Shown here: positions 1 to 9,099 of the stretch, one piece after another
Layout of the letters: each line of letters opens with the position of its first letter
Position numbering within the stretch: the first letter of the stretch is position 1
DNA from: Spirochaetales bacterium
GTDB taxonomy: Bacteria; Spirochaetota; Leptospiria; Leptospirales; Leptonemataceae
DNA: 64,000 nt
NCBI GenBank assembly: GCA_024233935.1
Contig: JACKOY010000003.1
Location: forward strand, 248,001 to 312,000
Reading direction: 5' to 3'
Made by a program: the position numbers and the translations under genes
Notes under the pieces: generated by a model
The model's database searches: none
What the model was told of the DNA's origin: nothing
What the model saw: only the letters and a program-made list of their open reading frames with translations

Positions 1-1940
1 GTCTCGGCGCCGTTGACTTTGGTCTGGTTGTGGATGGCTCGGTCGTTATGATCGAAAACATAGTGCGTCGCCTGGACGAACGAAGCGGCGCGAAACTGGC
101 AGCGGGTGAGCGCTTTCAGGTCGTGTTGCAGGCCGCCCGCGAAGTGGCGCCGCCGGTGATCTCGGGACTTCTGATCATCATGGTGGTCTATATTCCGATT
201 CTTTCGTTTACCGGAATAGAAGGTAAACTTTTTGCGCCGATGGCGAAGACCGTCCTGCTTGCCATTTCCGCGAGTCTCGTTGTGGCCATTGCCGTTATGC
301 CTATGCTGGCCTTCACATTCCTGAGGCCGCGGGCCGTCGAGCACGAGTCCCGACTGCAGGCGCTGTACCGGCCGGTGTTGCGCTTTTCGCTCACACATCG
401 TCCCGCTCTTATCGTCGGGGCGGTACTCGTTGCGATTGCGGCGCTCTTTATAAATACACGCCTGGGGTCGGACTTCATACCCGAGATGGATGAGGGAGAC
501 ATCGTGCTTTCGCTCACGCGCCCCGGTGATATCAGCCTTCCGGAAGTGATTCGCATCCAGCTGGCTACCGAAGCGCTGATAGCTCAATTCGGCGAAGTAG
601 AAGACGTATACTGCAAACTCGGCGCCGCCGAATCAAACGTCGACCCGAACGGCCTGAATCTCTCCGACACTTTTATCATTCTAAAAAAAGACCGCAGCCA
701 ATGGCCGCTCCAGGAAAACGGCCAACGGCGCACAAAAGACGAACTGATCGAGGCCATCTGCGAGGCAATTGAGGATACCGCCCAGAGCGAGGAGTGCTCA
801 CCGGAAGAGCCGATCGGCGGACGCTTCAACGATATTCTGGAAGGAAGCCGGGCCGACGTGGCGTTGCGCATCTTCGGGCCGGACCTGGACCAACTGCTCG
901 AACTCACAAATCAGGCCCGTGAAATCCTGGAACCGATCGATGGTGTCGACGAAGTGCAGGAGAATCACCTGACGACTCTTCGTCGCAGCACCGTTCTCGA
1001 CTTCAACCTGCGCCCTGATCGTTTGAATGCCTTTGATCTGCACCCCGGCGAAGTGAACCAGGTTTTTGAGACCGCCATGGCCGGATCGACGGTTGGCTAC
1101 TACTATGTCGATGGCATTCGCTTTCCCATTGTGCTGCGTCTGGCCGACGCTTACCGCAACGACCTGAATGGCATCGGTCAGGTTCCGATTGATCGTCCGG
1201 GGGGACAGGTTCTTTCGCTGGGTGAGGTCGGCGCTCTGGTTCGAAGCGAGCAGGTCACGACGATCGCCCGCAACAACTCGCGCCGCTACTCCACGGTCGG
1301 AGTTTTCTTAAAAGACCGGGACCTTCAGAGTTTTGTGGAAGAGGCGCAACAGAAGGTTGCCGAGGGACTCACACTTCCGCCGGGCTTCCACCTGGAATGG
1401 GGCGGGCAATTTAAGAACCTGGTAAAGGCCCGCCTGCGACTGGCAATCGTGGTGCCCGTTACTTTGCTTCTGATTTTCCTGGTGCTGCTGCGCAGCTTTG
1501 GAAGCTTTCGACAAACTCTGTTGATCTTCCTGTGCATTCCGTTTGCGGTCACCGGAGGTGTCTTTGCCCTTTATCTACGCGACATCTCGTTCAGCATACC
1601 AGCTTCGATTGGATTTATCGCGCTTGCCGGCATTGCGATCTTAAACGGGACCGTACTGGTAAACTTCTTTAACCAGCTTCGCCAGCAGGGCAAGAGCGTG
1701 CGCGAAGCCGTTGAACAGGGCGCCCTCACCCGCCTGCGCCCGGTCCTCATGACCGCGCTCGTCGCAAGCATCGGATTTTTGCCCATGGCCTTGAATCGGG
1801 GAACCGGTGCGGAAGTTCAGCGCCCTCTGGCCACGGTTGTGATCGGCGGTCTGGTCACGGCCACCATGCTCACCCTGCTTCTGCTTCCCGCACTCTATGA
1901 TTGGATGGAAAAACGAAATGAGAAACGCAAAAGTAACTGA
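1..1940 (+). CDS. Heavy-metal efflux RND permease (CzcA/CusA type), 5' part outside window
   Basis: Inner-membrane proton-driven pump of the HME-RND family that exports divalent or monovalent metal ions through a CzcCBA-like complex. The reading frame is already open at base 3, so about 646 C-terminal residues are visible of a family length near 1040. The first visible residues carry the transmembrane-4 proton-relay signature: Asp of VDFG, a second Asp six residues later (VVDG) and a Glu seven residues after that (MIEN). This spacing matches CzcA D402/D408/E415. The second half contains the usual periplasmic loop and the last membrane helices (LIFLVLLRSFGSF, then IALAGIAILNGTVLVNF). The following gene overlaps its 3' end. 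Metal specificity cannot be read from the sequence; Co/Zn/Cd is favoured by the CzcA-like motif. Confidence 0.93.
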   Translation, partial: LGAVDFGLVVDGSVVMIENIVRRLDERSGAKLAAGERFQVVLQAAREVAPPVISGLLIIMVVYIPILSFTGIEGKLFAPMAKTVLLAISASLVVAIAVMPMLAFTFLRPRAVEHESRLQALYRPVLRFSLTHRPALIVGAVLVAIAALFINTRLGSDFIPEMDEGDIVLSLTRPGDISLPEVIRIQLATEALIAQFGEVEDVYCKLGAAESNVDPNGLNLSDTFIILKKDRSQWPLQENGQRRTKDELIEAICEAIEDTAQSEECSPEEPIGGRFNDILEGSRADVALRIFGPDLDQLLELTNQAREILEPIDGVDEVQENHLTTLRRSTVLDFNLRPDRLNAFDLHPGEVNQVFETAMAGSTVGYYYVDGIRFPIVLRLADAYRNDLNGIGQVPIDRPGGQVLSLGEVGALVRSEQVTTIARNNSRRYSTVGVFLKDRDLQSFVEEAQQKVAEGLTLPPGFHLEWGGQFKNLVKARLRLAIVVPVTLLLIFLVLLRSFGSFRQTLLIFLCIPFAVTGGVFALYLRDISFSIPASIGFIALAGIAILNGTVLVNFFNQLRQQGKSVREAVEQGALTRLRPVLMTALVASIGFLPMALNRGTGAEVQRPLATVVIGGLVTATMLTLLLLPALYDWMEKRNEKRKSN

Positions 1941-3105
1941 TCTACCGGTCTGGCGGCGATGGGCGACCCCGGCTCTAATCGGACTTTGCATTTTTGCCGC
2001 ATCTACGCTTTGGGGAGAAGAAGAAGGTGGAGGCGAAGAGGATGCGGTTGCCGCGCTGCAGTCGTTCGATAGCTTCACGTCTCTGGAGGATGGGCAGCCT
2101 GGAGATCCGGGTAGCTGGGAATTGGCCGTTCCACTTGGTTACTTCGAATCTGATGAAGTGAAACGTGCTTTTGGCACGGAACCTGAAATTAAGTACACGC
2201 TCGACGGTGACTCGGACCTGAGCCGGGGAACAAAGTTTTCGATTGCCTTTGAGATTGAACACGCGGTGGAAGAGAACCCGCGCGCGTTTTCGCACTCGGA
2301 TTTTGTCCTTCTGGAACAGGGTCGACTGGCCGGAGGCGGCACGTTATCGACGAACGATCTTCTGGCTTATCAGCTGGGACGGCATTACGTCGAGAGCCTG
2401 TACCCGGAAGACCTTCGCGCGCCCGGCTACTACGCACTGGGTCAGCGCCTGGCCGGGCAGTCCGCCGCTCCCGGAAGCCTGCAGCAACTGTTCGAGGCGC
2501 CCTACCCGATCACAGGTACCGATGATCTGTTGCGCTATCAATTGCAACGCTGGTTGAGCAACGCCGATACGGCCGACAGTCTGATTGAATCCGACCAGCC
2601 AGACTTCGAACAAGATACCGTGAGTGATGAGACGTCCGTGAATCTTGGATGGAGCCAGCGCTGGATCGCGGATGGCGGTGAATCAAGCTTCCGGCCCACC
2701 ATATCGACGGTAAGTGAATTATCGTTGCCCTTGAGTGAACGGGCCGACCGCGGGCAGACCGGAACGGTGACGCTTGTGTTGTCCAAATTCGTCGGCCCGG
2801 GATCGGTATATCTCAACCTGGCCGGAAGCTCCGTTTTCGGAAACGCGGACCGCGACCTCAAATCGGCTTACGCGGTCGAACGCATCGGATATCAATGGAA
2901 TGTGTCCGGGGACGAGTTTACCATAATCGTCGGGCTGGCCCACGAAGAAAGCGACGAACGCGGACAACCCGGTGCAACCACGGCCGAAATCGCCTTCAAG
3001 TGGATTACCGCGGGCGATATCGCGATCGGCCCGGGTCTTTTCTTCGGGGTGGATGGACGCGAAACGACACCGAAGTTCGGCGTGGGTCTGACCCTGACAT
3101 TCTGA
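1918..3105 (+). CDS. Putative outer-membrane beta-barrel protein linked to the metal pump
   Basis: 395 residues from the ATG at 1918, which overlaps the RND gene by 23 bases. An earlier in-frame start at 1897 is possible, but 1918 places a signal-peptide-like stretch (WATPALIGLCIFAASTLWG) directly at the N-terminus. The mature protein begins with an acidic segment. The C-terminal half shows alternating polar/hydrophobic strands and ends in the aromatic residue Phe (GVGLTLTF), as outer-membrane barrels do. It vaguely resembles the MetA-pathway-type transporter proteins often found beside Czc pumps, but I do not recognise the family with certainty. Overlap with the pump gene suggests co-translation and a role in metal efflux or sensing. 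Confidence 0.7.
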   Translation: MRNAKVTDLPVWRRWATPALIGLCIFAASTLWGEEEGGGEEDAVAALQSFDSFTSLEDGQPGDPGSWELAVPLGYFESDEVKRAFGTEPEIKYTLDGDSDLSRGTKFSIAFEIEHAVEENPRAFSHSDFVLLEQGRLAGGGTLSTNDLLAYQLGRHYVESLYPEDLRAPGYYALGQRLAGQSAAPGSLQQLFEAPYPITGTDDLLRYQLQRWLSNADTADSLIESDQPDFEQDTVSDETSVNLGWSQRWIADGGESSFRPTISTVSELSLPLSERADRGQTGTVTLVLSKFVGPGSVYLNLAGSSVFGNADRDLKSAYAVERIGYQWNVSGDEFTIIVGLAHEESDERGQPGATTAEIAFKWITAGDIAIGPGLFFGVDGRETTPKFGVGLTLTF

Positions 3106-3228
3106 AGCAGCCTTCCCGTTCTCCCCGCAGGCCTAACCGGGTCCCGGGTGGCCTGTGCGGAGACCGCAAAACGATTACGAATTCTTGACCGGACGACCGC
3201 ACCGGTCCGGACTGCTGCTTCCAGACGC

Positions 3229-5094
3229 ATGTCCAGGCTCCAATCCATTTCCCTCGGGACCCGCATCGGCATTGCGGTGTTTTTACTGGCGCTCAGCCTC
3301 AGCGGCAGCGCTGGTATCTTCTATTATTACAGCACCCACGACTTCGTGATCACCCAGATGGGTGGCCGCTTGTTGGACCTGGGTCGCACGGGCGGCTACC
3401 TGTTCGATCAAAAGGATCGTGAAAGCATCGTTGCGCTCACGGCCAGGATCGAACGATTACGAGCCCCGCTGTCTCCGGCTGATCTGCAACTAGGTCCGGA
3501 AGACACCCTCGATACGCTCACACCTGCGCAGGCCGAGGAGATAATGGCCGGCGAAGATTTTCAGCGGCTCGTACAACGCCTGCGACAGGTCCGGGACGGA
3601 AGCCGAAGACGCGTTTCGCCTCTGCGGCACATACCACAGCTGGCGGAAGATCAAAGCGATGTGCCGCTGATTAAGTACGCCTACCTGTTGGTTGGCATTC
3701 CAGAATCACCAGACCACTCCATCACGAAGTATCTGGCCGACGCGGATTTTGAAGACGTGGATGAAAATGGAGACGGCATCATCGACGAAGACGAATACGG
3801 AACGCCCATCGGAACGCTCTGGCAAACACCGCTCGAAGAATTCCAGCGGGCTTTTGACGGCGAGGCTGTCGCGGCAAACGAATGGTATACAGACAACTGG
3901 GGCACCTGGCTCTCCGCAGCAATCCCCATCAAAGATCGGAACGGCCGGGTCATCGCGGTGCTGGGGCTCGACTATGATATCGCCGGCGAAGCAAACTTAC
4001 TGATTCGTTTCCAGCGCGTCGCCATAACGATTGTAGTAGTCGGCGCTGTGCTTTCGCTTTTTTTGAGTTTTCTGATCGCGCGCATGATCAGCAGACGCTT
4101 ACGCCCGGTGAGTGAGAGTGTGAAGCGGCTTTCGGATCGCGATTTCAGTGTGCGTTTGCCGGTAACGTCAAACGACGAAATTGGCCACCTCAGCAGGGCG
4201 TTCAACGGTATGGCGTCGGAGATTCAGGCTTATTCCCAAAGCCTGGAAGCACTCAACGTCGCTTTCGAACGTTTTGTGCCCAAAGAATTCCTCACGGAGA
4301 TGGGCCACGACACGGTCCTCACGGTGAGCCTGGGCGATGCCGTAATGCGCGAAATGACCGTGATGTTCTGCGACATCAGAAGTTTTACGGCGATGTCGGA
4401 GCGCATGACGCCGGCCGAAAACTTTCGCTTTCTAAATGAGTATCTCAGCCGCCTGAGCCCCTTGATCCGTGAGAATCGGGGTTTCATAGACAAGTACATC
4501 GGCGACGCGGTGATGGCGCTTTTCCCGGGCAGTCCGACCGATGCGCTGAACGCGGCCAGCCAGATGGTCATGGAACTGGCGATTTTTAATGCAGAACGCA
4601 GCGAGGCCGGCAAAGAAAGCGTGCGCTTTGGAATCGGTTTGCACTACGGGCCGCTCATGCTGGGGGCCGTGGGCGAAGATAGACGCATGGAAAGCACGGT
4701 CATTTCGGACACGGTGAATATTGCCGCGCGGCTGGAACAATTGACCAAGCGTACGGGTTCCAGCGTCCTTGTAAGCGAATCTACAATTCGCGCCGCCGCC
4801 GGACGCAGTGAGGGCGAATTCAGCTCGCGCTATCTGGGCGACATTCGGCTACGGGGCAAGTCCGCTATCATTTCGGTGTACGAACTTCTGGATGGGCTGC
4901 CCGGCGCTGAGCGAACTGCGAAACTGAGCGTGGCGGACGATTTGCGCGCGGCCGTTGGCAAGATTAGATCCCGGGACTATGACGGCGCCCTGAGAGACTT
5001 TGAAGCGATTCTGCGGCGCGCACCCGAGGACCGTGTTTCGCGCACCATGGCGGAACGGATGGAGCGCATTCTTCGGGAGAAACGGGGCCGTTAG
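3229..5094 (+). CDS. Membrane class III adenylate/guanylate cyclase with HAMP domain and periplasmic EF-hand-like loop
   Basis: 621 residues from ATG 3229; the frame is open back to a GTG at 3148, but 3229 puts the first membrane helix (IGIAVFLLALSLSGSAGIF) at the N-terminus. A periplasmic sensor region of about 230 residues follows, then a second helix (VAITIVVVGAVLSLFLSFLIA), a HAMP linker (SVKRLSDRDFSVRLP...DEIGHLSRAFN) and a class III cyclase domain. Both metal-binding Asp are present (MFCDIRSFT and KYIGDAVMALF). The Lys in FIDKYIGD suggests an adenine preference. The periplasmic part has a textbook EF-hand loop, DENGDGIIDEDE (bases 3760-3795), with D, N, D, G, I and E at positions 1, 3, 5, 6, 8 and 12. 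Probable product is cAMP. Signal-transducing cyclases are abundant in Leptospira. Confidence 0.92.
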   Translation: MSRLQSISLGTRIGIAVFLLALSLSGSAGIFYYYSTHDFVITQMGGRLLDLGRTGGYLFDQKDRESIVALTARIERLRAPLSPADLQLGPEDTLDTLTPAQAEEIMAGEDFQRLVQRLRQVRDGSRRRVSPLRHIPQLAEDQSDVPLIKYAYLLVGIPESPDHSITKYLADADFEDVDENGDGIIDEDEYGTPIGTLWQTPLEEFQRAFDGEAVAANEWYTDNWGTWLSAAIPIKDRNGRVIAVLGLDYDIAGEANLLIRFQRVAITIVVVGAVLSLFLSFLIARMISRRLRPVSESVKRLSDRDFSVRLPVTSNDEIGHLSRAFNGMASEIQAYSQSLEALNVAFERFVPKEFLTEMGHDTVLTVSLGDAVMREMTVMFCDIRSFTAMSERMTPAENFRFLNEYLSRLSPLIRENRGFIDKYIGDAVMALFPGSPTDALNAASQMVMELAIFNAERSEAGKESVRFGIGLHYGPLMLGAVGEDRRMESTVISDTVNIAARLEQLTKRTGSSVLVSESTIRAAAGRSEGEFSSRYLGDIRLRGKSAIISVYELLDGLPGAERTAKLSVADDLRAAVGKIRSRDYDGALRDFEAILRRAPEDRVSRTMAERMERILREKRGR

Positions 5095-5126
5095 CCCTGC
5101 ATACAAGAAGCCGGTCTTTATAAGCG

Positions 5127-5822
5127 ATGGCGGAATTTACGTATACAGTCGTTCGACGTGAGACGCGCCAGAAGACCGTCAGTCTGGTCGTAGATCCCGA
5201 TGACTCCATCACGGTGGTCGTTCCAGAGCGCGTGCGGGACCGGGAGATTGCCGAATTCGTGTCGGCAAAAAGCAGTTGGATACGCAAGAAGCTCGAACAA
5301 AACGAGAAATTGCGGACGCTCCGTCCCGTTCGACCTCTGGCCGCCGGAACGAAAATTCTATTTCGGGGGCAGGAGTACCCACTTTCGGTAAGCCACGGAA
5401 AACGCGCGGGGGCCCGCCTGGTCAACGACCGCCTGGAAGTAACTCTCGGAGGCGGGGCTGTCGCAGTCGAAGACGCGCTTCGCTCCGCTCTCAAGGCCTG
5501 GTATATCGAACAGGGGCGGATTGCCTTTCCGGAGCGCGTGGGGTTTTTTGCGCAAGCCATCGGTGTCCATCCGGGGCCGGTCTCGGTCCGGTGGATGCGC
5601 AGTCGGTGGGGCTCCTGTAGCAATAGCGGTCGACTCTCCTTAAATGGCCGGCTGATGCTTGCCCCGCCTGCTGTGCTCGACTACGTTATCGTTCACGAAC
5701 TCTGTCATTTGGTCGAGCTCAATCACTCGCCGGCCTTCTGGAGGTTGGTGAGCGACGCCATGCCAGGGTTCAGGGTGCACAGGCACTGGTTGCGCGAACA
5801 TGGCAGCGCGCTTCTGATCTGA
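5127..5822 (+). CDS. YgjP/DUF45-family zinc metallopeptidase-like protein
   Basis: 231 residues. The C-terminal third has the zinc-binding HELCH motif followed by LNHSPAFWRLV, the arrangement HExxH...H seen in the YgjP-like (DUF45, WLM/SprT-related) metallopeptidases. The preceding VRWMRSRWGSCSNSGRLSLN block is the most conserved part of this family. The N-terminal half (TVVRRETRQKTVSLVVDPDDSITVVVP) is the usual beta-rich portion. It is a soluble cytoplasmic protein with no signal peptide. Physiological substrates of YgjP proteins are not established, although the gene is often near restriction-modification or housekeeping genes. It starts 32 bases after the cyclase gene and may be read through from it. 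Confidence 0.88.
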   Translation: MAEFTYTVVRRETRQKTVSLVVDPDDSITVVVPERVRDREIAEFVSAKSSWIRKKLEQNEKLRTLRPVRPLAAGTKILFRGQEYPLSVSHGKRAGARLVNDRLEVTLGGGAVAVEDALRSALKAWYIEQGRIAFPERVGFFAQAIGVHPGPVSVRWMRSRWGSCSNSGRLSLNGRLMLAPPAVLDYVIVHELCHLVELNHSPAFWRLVSDAMPGFRVHRHWLREHGSALLI

Positions 5823-5993
5823 ACCACGTTCTCCAGCGACCGCCGCCGGTGTCGCGGGCGAAAATCGAGGCCGCGCCACTCAAAAATGGTCACGGCCGGC
5901 TCCCAAGAAAGCAAATTGTTGTGGAAATCGAGGAATGATCATGCCGCAATCGGAGTGCAATTCAATCCATCGGAGCAACCCTCCAAAACAAAC

Positions 5994-6749
5994 ATGAGCC
6001 AAAAAGTTCTGATCATTGCCTTGACCGTATGCCTGCTTCTGCCCTGTGCGTGCCGTAGCGCCGCCGGACGCAACCTGCCGGCCGCCATCGCGCAACCCCT
6101 GCAGGCAACGCGCAACATGCTGGGCATCCGGGAACAGGCGTTGCAGACCTTACTCCGTACTCTGCGCAACCTGCAAACCGTGGCCCGCTCCGGACAGAAT
6201 GCACAACTGTCGGCGACCGAACGCGAGCATTTGATAGAACAATACACCAGCCAGGCCTTCGAAATGCAGGGTGTGCTGCTGTCGGCCTTTTCCGATGATC
6301 CGGTCCATGCCCTTTTGGACCGCACGGATCCTATCTGGAAGGCGAACTGGCGTATTCCGGGCAGCATAGCGATCGAGATAGAACTCCGGGGAGTGGACGG
6401 AAACAGTCCGTTCGGTTTGCGGCGCGTTTCTTCTGGAACGGGTGTCATTCAACAGGTAAGCTTCGCGCCAAATCCTTCCACCCCGGCTTCGGCTTACCAG
6501 GCAAACGTCCTGTTGGAAAGTGCGATCGAATGGACGATAGAAGAGCAGGCGCGCGGAAGAGCCTACCTTGCGCGAACTGCCTACTTTTCTGAAGTGGAAC
6601 TCGCGATCTTAAATAGCGAGCCGTTGCAGCCTATTGAACAAAAACTGGGAGCGCGAATCGAGTCTCTGATACTGACGGACCCTTTCGCCCGCGCTGAAGC
6701 CGAACAGCTCCGCGAGGAGCTCGCCCGGGTTCGAGAACTGGAGCTCTAG
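5994..6749 (+). CDS. Lipoprotein of unknown function
   Basis: 251 residues from ATG 5994; the open frame extends to 5886, but only the 5994 start gives a lipoprotein signal peptide (MSQKVLIIALTVCLLLPCAC) with Cys in the lipobox LPCAC. No known domain is recognised. The mature part starts with a helix-rich segment (AIAQPLQATRNMLGIREQALQTLLRTLRNL) and ends with another charged helix rich in Glu, Arg and Leu. The next gene begins six bases downstream, so the two form an operon and may act together at the membrane. Confidence 0.72.
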   Translation: MSQKVLIIALTVCLLLPCACRSAAGRNLPAAIAQPLQATRNMLGIREQALQTLLRTLRNLQTVARSGQNAQLSATEREHLIEQYTSQAFEMQGVLLSAFSDDPVHALLDRTDPIWKANWRIPGSIAIEIELRGVDGNSPFGLRRVSSGTGVIQQVSFAPNPSTPASAYQANVLLESAIEWTIEEQARGRAYLARTAYFSEVELAILNSEPLQPIEQKLGARIESLILTDPFARAEAEQLREELARVRELEL

Positions 6750-6755
6750 ATCTCC

Positions 6756-7385
6756 GTGACGATGCGCGACTCCGGCCGTGGCCTGATGGCCCTGCTGCGC
6801 CTGATGACCGGACTCGAACCGGGCGGAATGCTATCGGTCGTTCTCGTGAGCTTCGGCTCCGGCATAGGGCTTGCCTTTCTAATGGTTACTGTACTGCACT
6901 GGATCGCGGCGATACCGTTTCTCTGTCTGGCAGCGCTGCCATTCTTCGTATTGGCCGTCGCGCTGGTTCGTTATCCCGCATTCCGTGCCTTTCCAGCGAA
7001 TCTTTCGTACACGTTCGACGGCGATTTTTCGATTCTGAGTAGAGACCGCTCCGAGTCTTCCTGCTGGCGGCAGTGCGAACTGCGCGTGGAGTTGCTCGAA
7101 CCAAAGGCCGAAGACATCGCCACGGTGCGGACGGGCCTACGCGCCTTCGCGCAACTCGCGAACAAATCGATATACGAAACACGTTGGGGAAAGATACAGA
7201 GATGGAGTGTCGAAGATTTGCAGGCAACCGGCGAGGCCAACGCCCGTGTGGCCTGGAAACTCTATCGCTTCTTGAGCGGCGACCTGCAACAACTGGTCGA
7301 GCGGGGGCTCCGTGTGCACTGCGTAGACCTCAAGGTTTCTTCTGAATTGCATCATGTGCCGGCGGAATCGGATTCCATGAATTGA
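6756..7385 (+). CDS. Membrane protein of unknown function, co-transcribed with the preceding lipoprotein
   Basis: 209 residues if translation starts at the GTG at 6756, 207 if at the ATG at 6762. The N-terminal half carries two hydrophobic helices (MLSVVLVSFGSGIGLAFLMVTVL and IAAIPFLCLAALPFFVLAVALV). The rest is soluble and moderately charged (FDGDFSILSRDRSESSCWRQ onwards). I recognise no family. The six-base gap after the lipoprotein gene argues for translational coupling. Orientation of the soluble domain cannot be fixed from the sequence; the positive-inside rule (R at the helix borders) is ambiguous here. Confidence 0.65.
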   Translation: MTMRDSGRGLMALLRLMTGLEPGGMLSVVLVSFGSGIGLAFLMVTVLHWIAAIPFLCLAALPFFVLAVALVRYPAFRAFPANLSYTFDGDFSILSRDRSESSCWRQCELRVELLEPKAEDIATVRTGLRAFAQLANKSIYETRWGKIQRWSVEDLQATGEANARVAWKLYRFLSGDLQQLVERGLRVHCVDLKVSSELHHVPAESDSMN

Positions 7386-7465
7386 TCCTTGCACAACGGC
7401 TGGAGATTGATGTGCCAACGACGCGAGTGAGCTTGCCGTGTTACGCAGAATATGGCAGTGCCAGT

Positions 7466-7714
7466 ATGCACGAAAGGCCATCCTCGGAAAAGAGCATGAA
7501 AGACAGACATGACGATTTCGTGCAGGTCCTGATCCACCATTCCGAGGGTATCTGCGGCTCCTGCCTGGTGACCAGAACCGGAAAGACGCTCAAAGAAATA
7601 CAGATTGCCATTAAAGATATCGCACAGGTGGCGCCGGTGGCCGAGCGCCCCGGCGTTTGCGGACTCTGCGGCCGAAACTCGACGCTGTACTCAATTCACT
7701 ATCCCCTTCCATAA
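7466..7714 (+). CDS. Possible small protein with two CxxC pairs
   Basis: 82 residues from ATG 7466; another ATG lies at 7496 and the frame is open back to 7382. Two cysteine pairs (GICGSC and GVCGLCG), about 37 residues apart, could bind one zinc or iron ion or form a redox pair. No family is recognised. Ribosome-binding sites in front of both ATGs are weak, and the gene is followed directly by a tandem repeat. It could be a real small zinc-finger-like protein or a chance open frame; the cysteine spacing is the only positive evidence. Confidence 0.35.
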   Translation: MHERPSSEKSMKDRHDDFVQVLIHHSEGICGSCLVTRTGKTLKEIQIAIKDIAQVAPVAERPGVCGLCGRNSTLYSIHYPLP

Positions 7715-7775
7715 GGGAGTGAGGAACAAAGGGAGTGAGGAACAAAGGAGTGAGGAACAAAGGGAGTGAGGAACA
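7715..7775. repeat. Four tandem copies of a 16-bp repeat
   Basis: The unit GGGAGTGAGGAACAAA occurs at 7715-7730 and 7731-7746. A copy lacking one G is at 7747-7761, and a truncated copy is at 7762-7775. It begins directly after the stop codon of the preceding small open frame. It is the only short tandem array in this part of the window and could be a replication-slippage tract. Confidence 0.9.
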
Positions 7776-7858
7776 CGACGCAAGCGGTGCCACGCCCGCC
7801 GGGATAGCAGCGGCGCGGATCCGAACGGGTTGCGAGGCCTATCGGCGATGCTTGTTAC

Positions 7859-8128
7859 TCAGCGCTGGTCGCCCTCCGAGGTCTTATTGAAAGTAGCCCG
7901 AACCCGGTCGGTGGCGCCTGCGTCCTGATCGCCGGCCCCGGATGCCGGCGGGATGTCGAGCGGAATCTGGCCGTGCGGATCTGACTCCAGAAGATCGGCC
8001 ACCTGCTCGTAGACTGTGGCGCTGGCTTCCATTTGATCTTTCAATGGCGGGTTTTCCTCGCCAATATTGCGAAAGAATATTGCGGCATCGCGGAGCAACC
8101 TACCGGCAATGTTGATATGGGATTCCAT
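7859..8128 (-). CDS. Small soluble protein of unknown function
   Basis: 89 residues from the ATG at 8128. The open frame reaches 8230, but 8128 is preceded at the right distance by a good ribosome-binding site (TGGAGAAATTCA then ATG), which decides the start. The N-terminal 55 residues look helical (NIAGRLLRDAAIFFRNIGEE, then QMEASATVYEQVADLLES). The C-terminal tail is low-complexity and acidic/Gly-Ala rich and is probably disordered. No cysteines, no signal peptide, no recognised domain. It lies alone between two plus-strand genes. Confidence 0.65.
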   Translation of the reverse strand: MESHINIAGRLLRDAAIFFRNIGEENPPLKDQMEASATVYEQVADLLESDPHGQIPLDIPPASGAGDQDAGATDRVRATFNKTSEGDQR

Positions 8129-8348
8129 TGAATTTCTCCAGCACACAATTAGAACAAGACGCCGGCCGTCAACAGTTAGCAGACCCGCCGCACGAACCAC
8201 TTCCATGCACTTCCAGACCAGATCGAACAAAAGACCGCCGATTTTAAGTATTCTTCATAAATCCATCTTGCTTTCGGGATGACGGCAACCACACTCTGTC
8301 CCTCAAGCACAGGTGCCCCGGAGGCGACGTGCAAGGACGCGAATTACC

Positions 8349-8969
8349 ATGGCAAAAAAGCAGCAGCAATCATTTCTGACGCGCGCACTCCTCGTGCCGA
8401 CACTGATAACAAGGCTGGAGAATGGCGAATACCTGCGACCGTTGTTCGCCTGGTTCTTCCGAATCATTGCGGGGGGCGTTGCCGTGGCGGCACTCTATGG
8501 CGTCTTCAAGCTGCTCTCTCTCATGGTCGACAATGCATCGGTCGGGACTGTACTTTCCGGCTTGCTGACGATTCTCTTGATTCTGGTGCTGGCTTCGATT
8601 GTAGTCGGAATTCTATGGATTCGGGCCGATGAAATTTTGACCATGAGCCTGGGAAAAGCCTATCCGATGCTTGCTCTTTTGAGCGTGGTCGTGAAGGTCT
8701 TCGCGGAATTCGCATCCGTTTCGATGATCCTTTTTGGTTCCGTATTCGCCGTGCTTCTCTTGATTTTTACCACAATCACGATCAATAACCCGGTATTCGG
8801 AGTCCTCGCGGTTTTCGCACCACTCTATCTGCCTTACATCGTGTTTGGCATCCTGGGCGGTCTATTGCTCCTGGTGGCAGGTTACTCCGCGCGCGAATTC
8901 CTGAGCTTGCTCATCAGAATCGAAATCAATACACGAAAATCGGGAGCCGCAAAAAGCCTGGATGCGTGA
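8349..8969 (+). CDS. Polytopic membrane protein of unknown function
   Basis: 206 residues from ATG 8349, chosen over an upstream in-frame ATG at 8313 whose Arg-rich leader (PRRRRARTRIT) looks non-coding. There are about five hydrophobic stretches: IIAGGVAVAALYGVFKLLSL, VLSGLLTILLILVLASIVVG, MLALLSVVVKVFAEFASVSM, LFGSVFAVLLLIFTTITI, and a long one ending in VFGILGGLLLLVAGY. A short charged C-terminal tail follows. The charge pattern (KKQQQ at the start, RKSGAAK at the end) suggests both ends are cytoplasmic. No family recognised. It stands alone and convergent with the coupling-protein gene downstream. Confidence 0.72.
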   Translation: MAKKQQQSFLTRALLVPTLITRLENGEYLRPLFAWFFRIIAGGVAVAALYGVFKLLSLMVDNASVGTVLSGLLTILLILVLASIVVGILWIRADEILTMSLGKAYPMLALLSVVVKVFAEFASVSMILFGSVFAVLLLIFTTITINNPVFGVLAVFAPLYLPYIVFGILGGLLLLVAGYSAREFLSLLIRIEINTRKSGAAKSLDA

Positions 8970-9099
8970 ATGACCGACCTGCACTGAGATTCGGGCCCAA
9001 CGACGCACATTTAAGTCAGAGCTTAAGAGCCCTGACGGGATCCCCGATCCCGGCACGGGTGCATTTGAACTTGATGGGCTCCAGAACGCAGTAGTGTTT

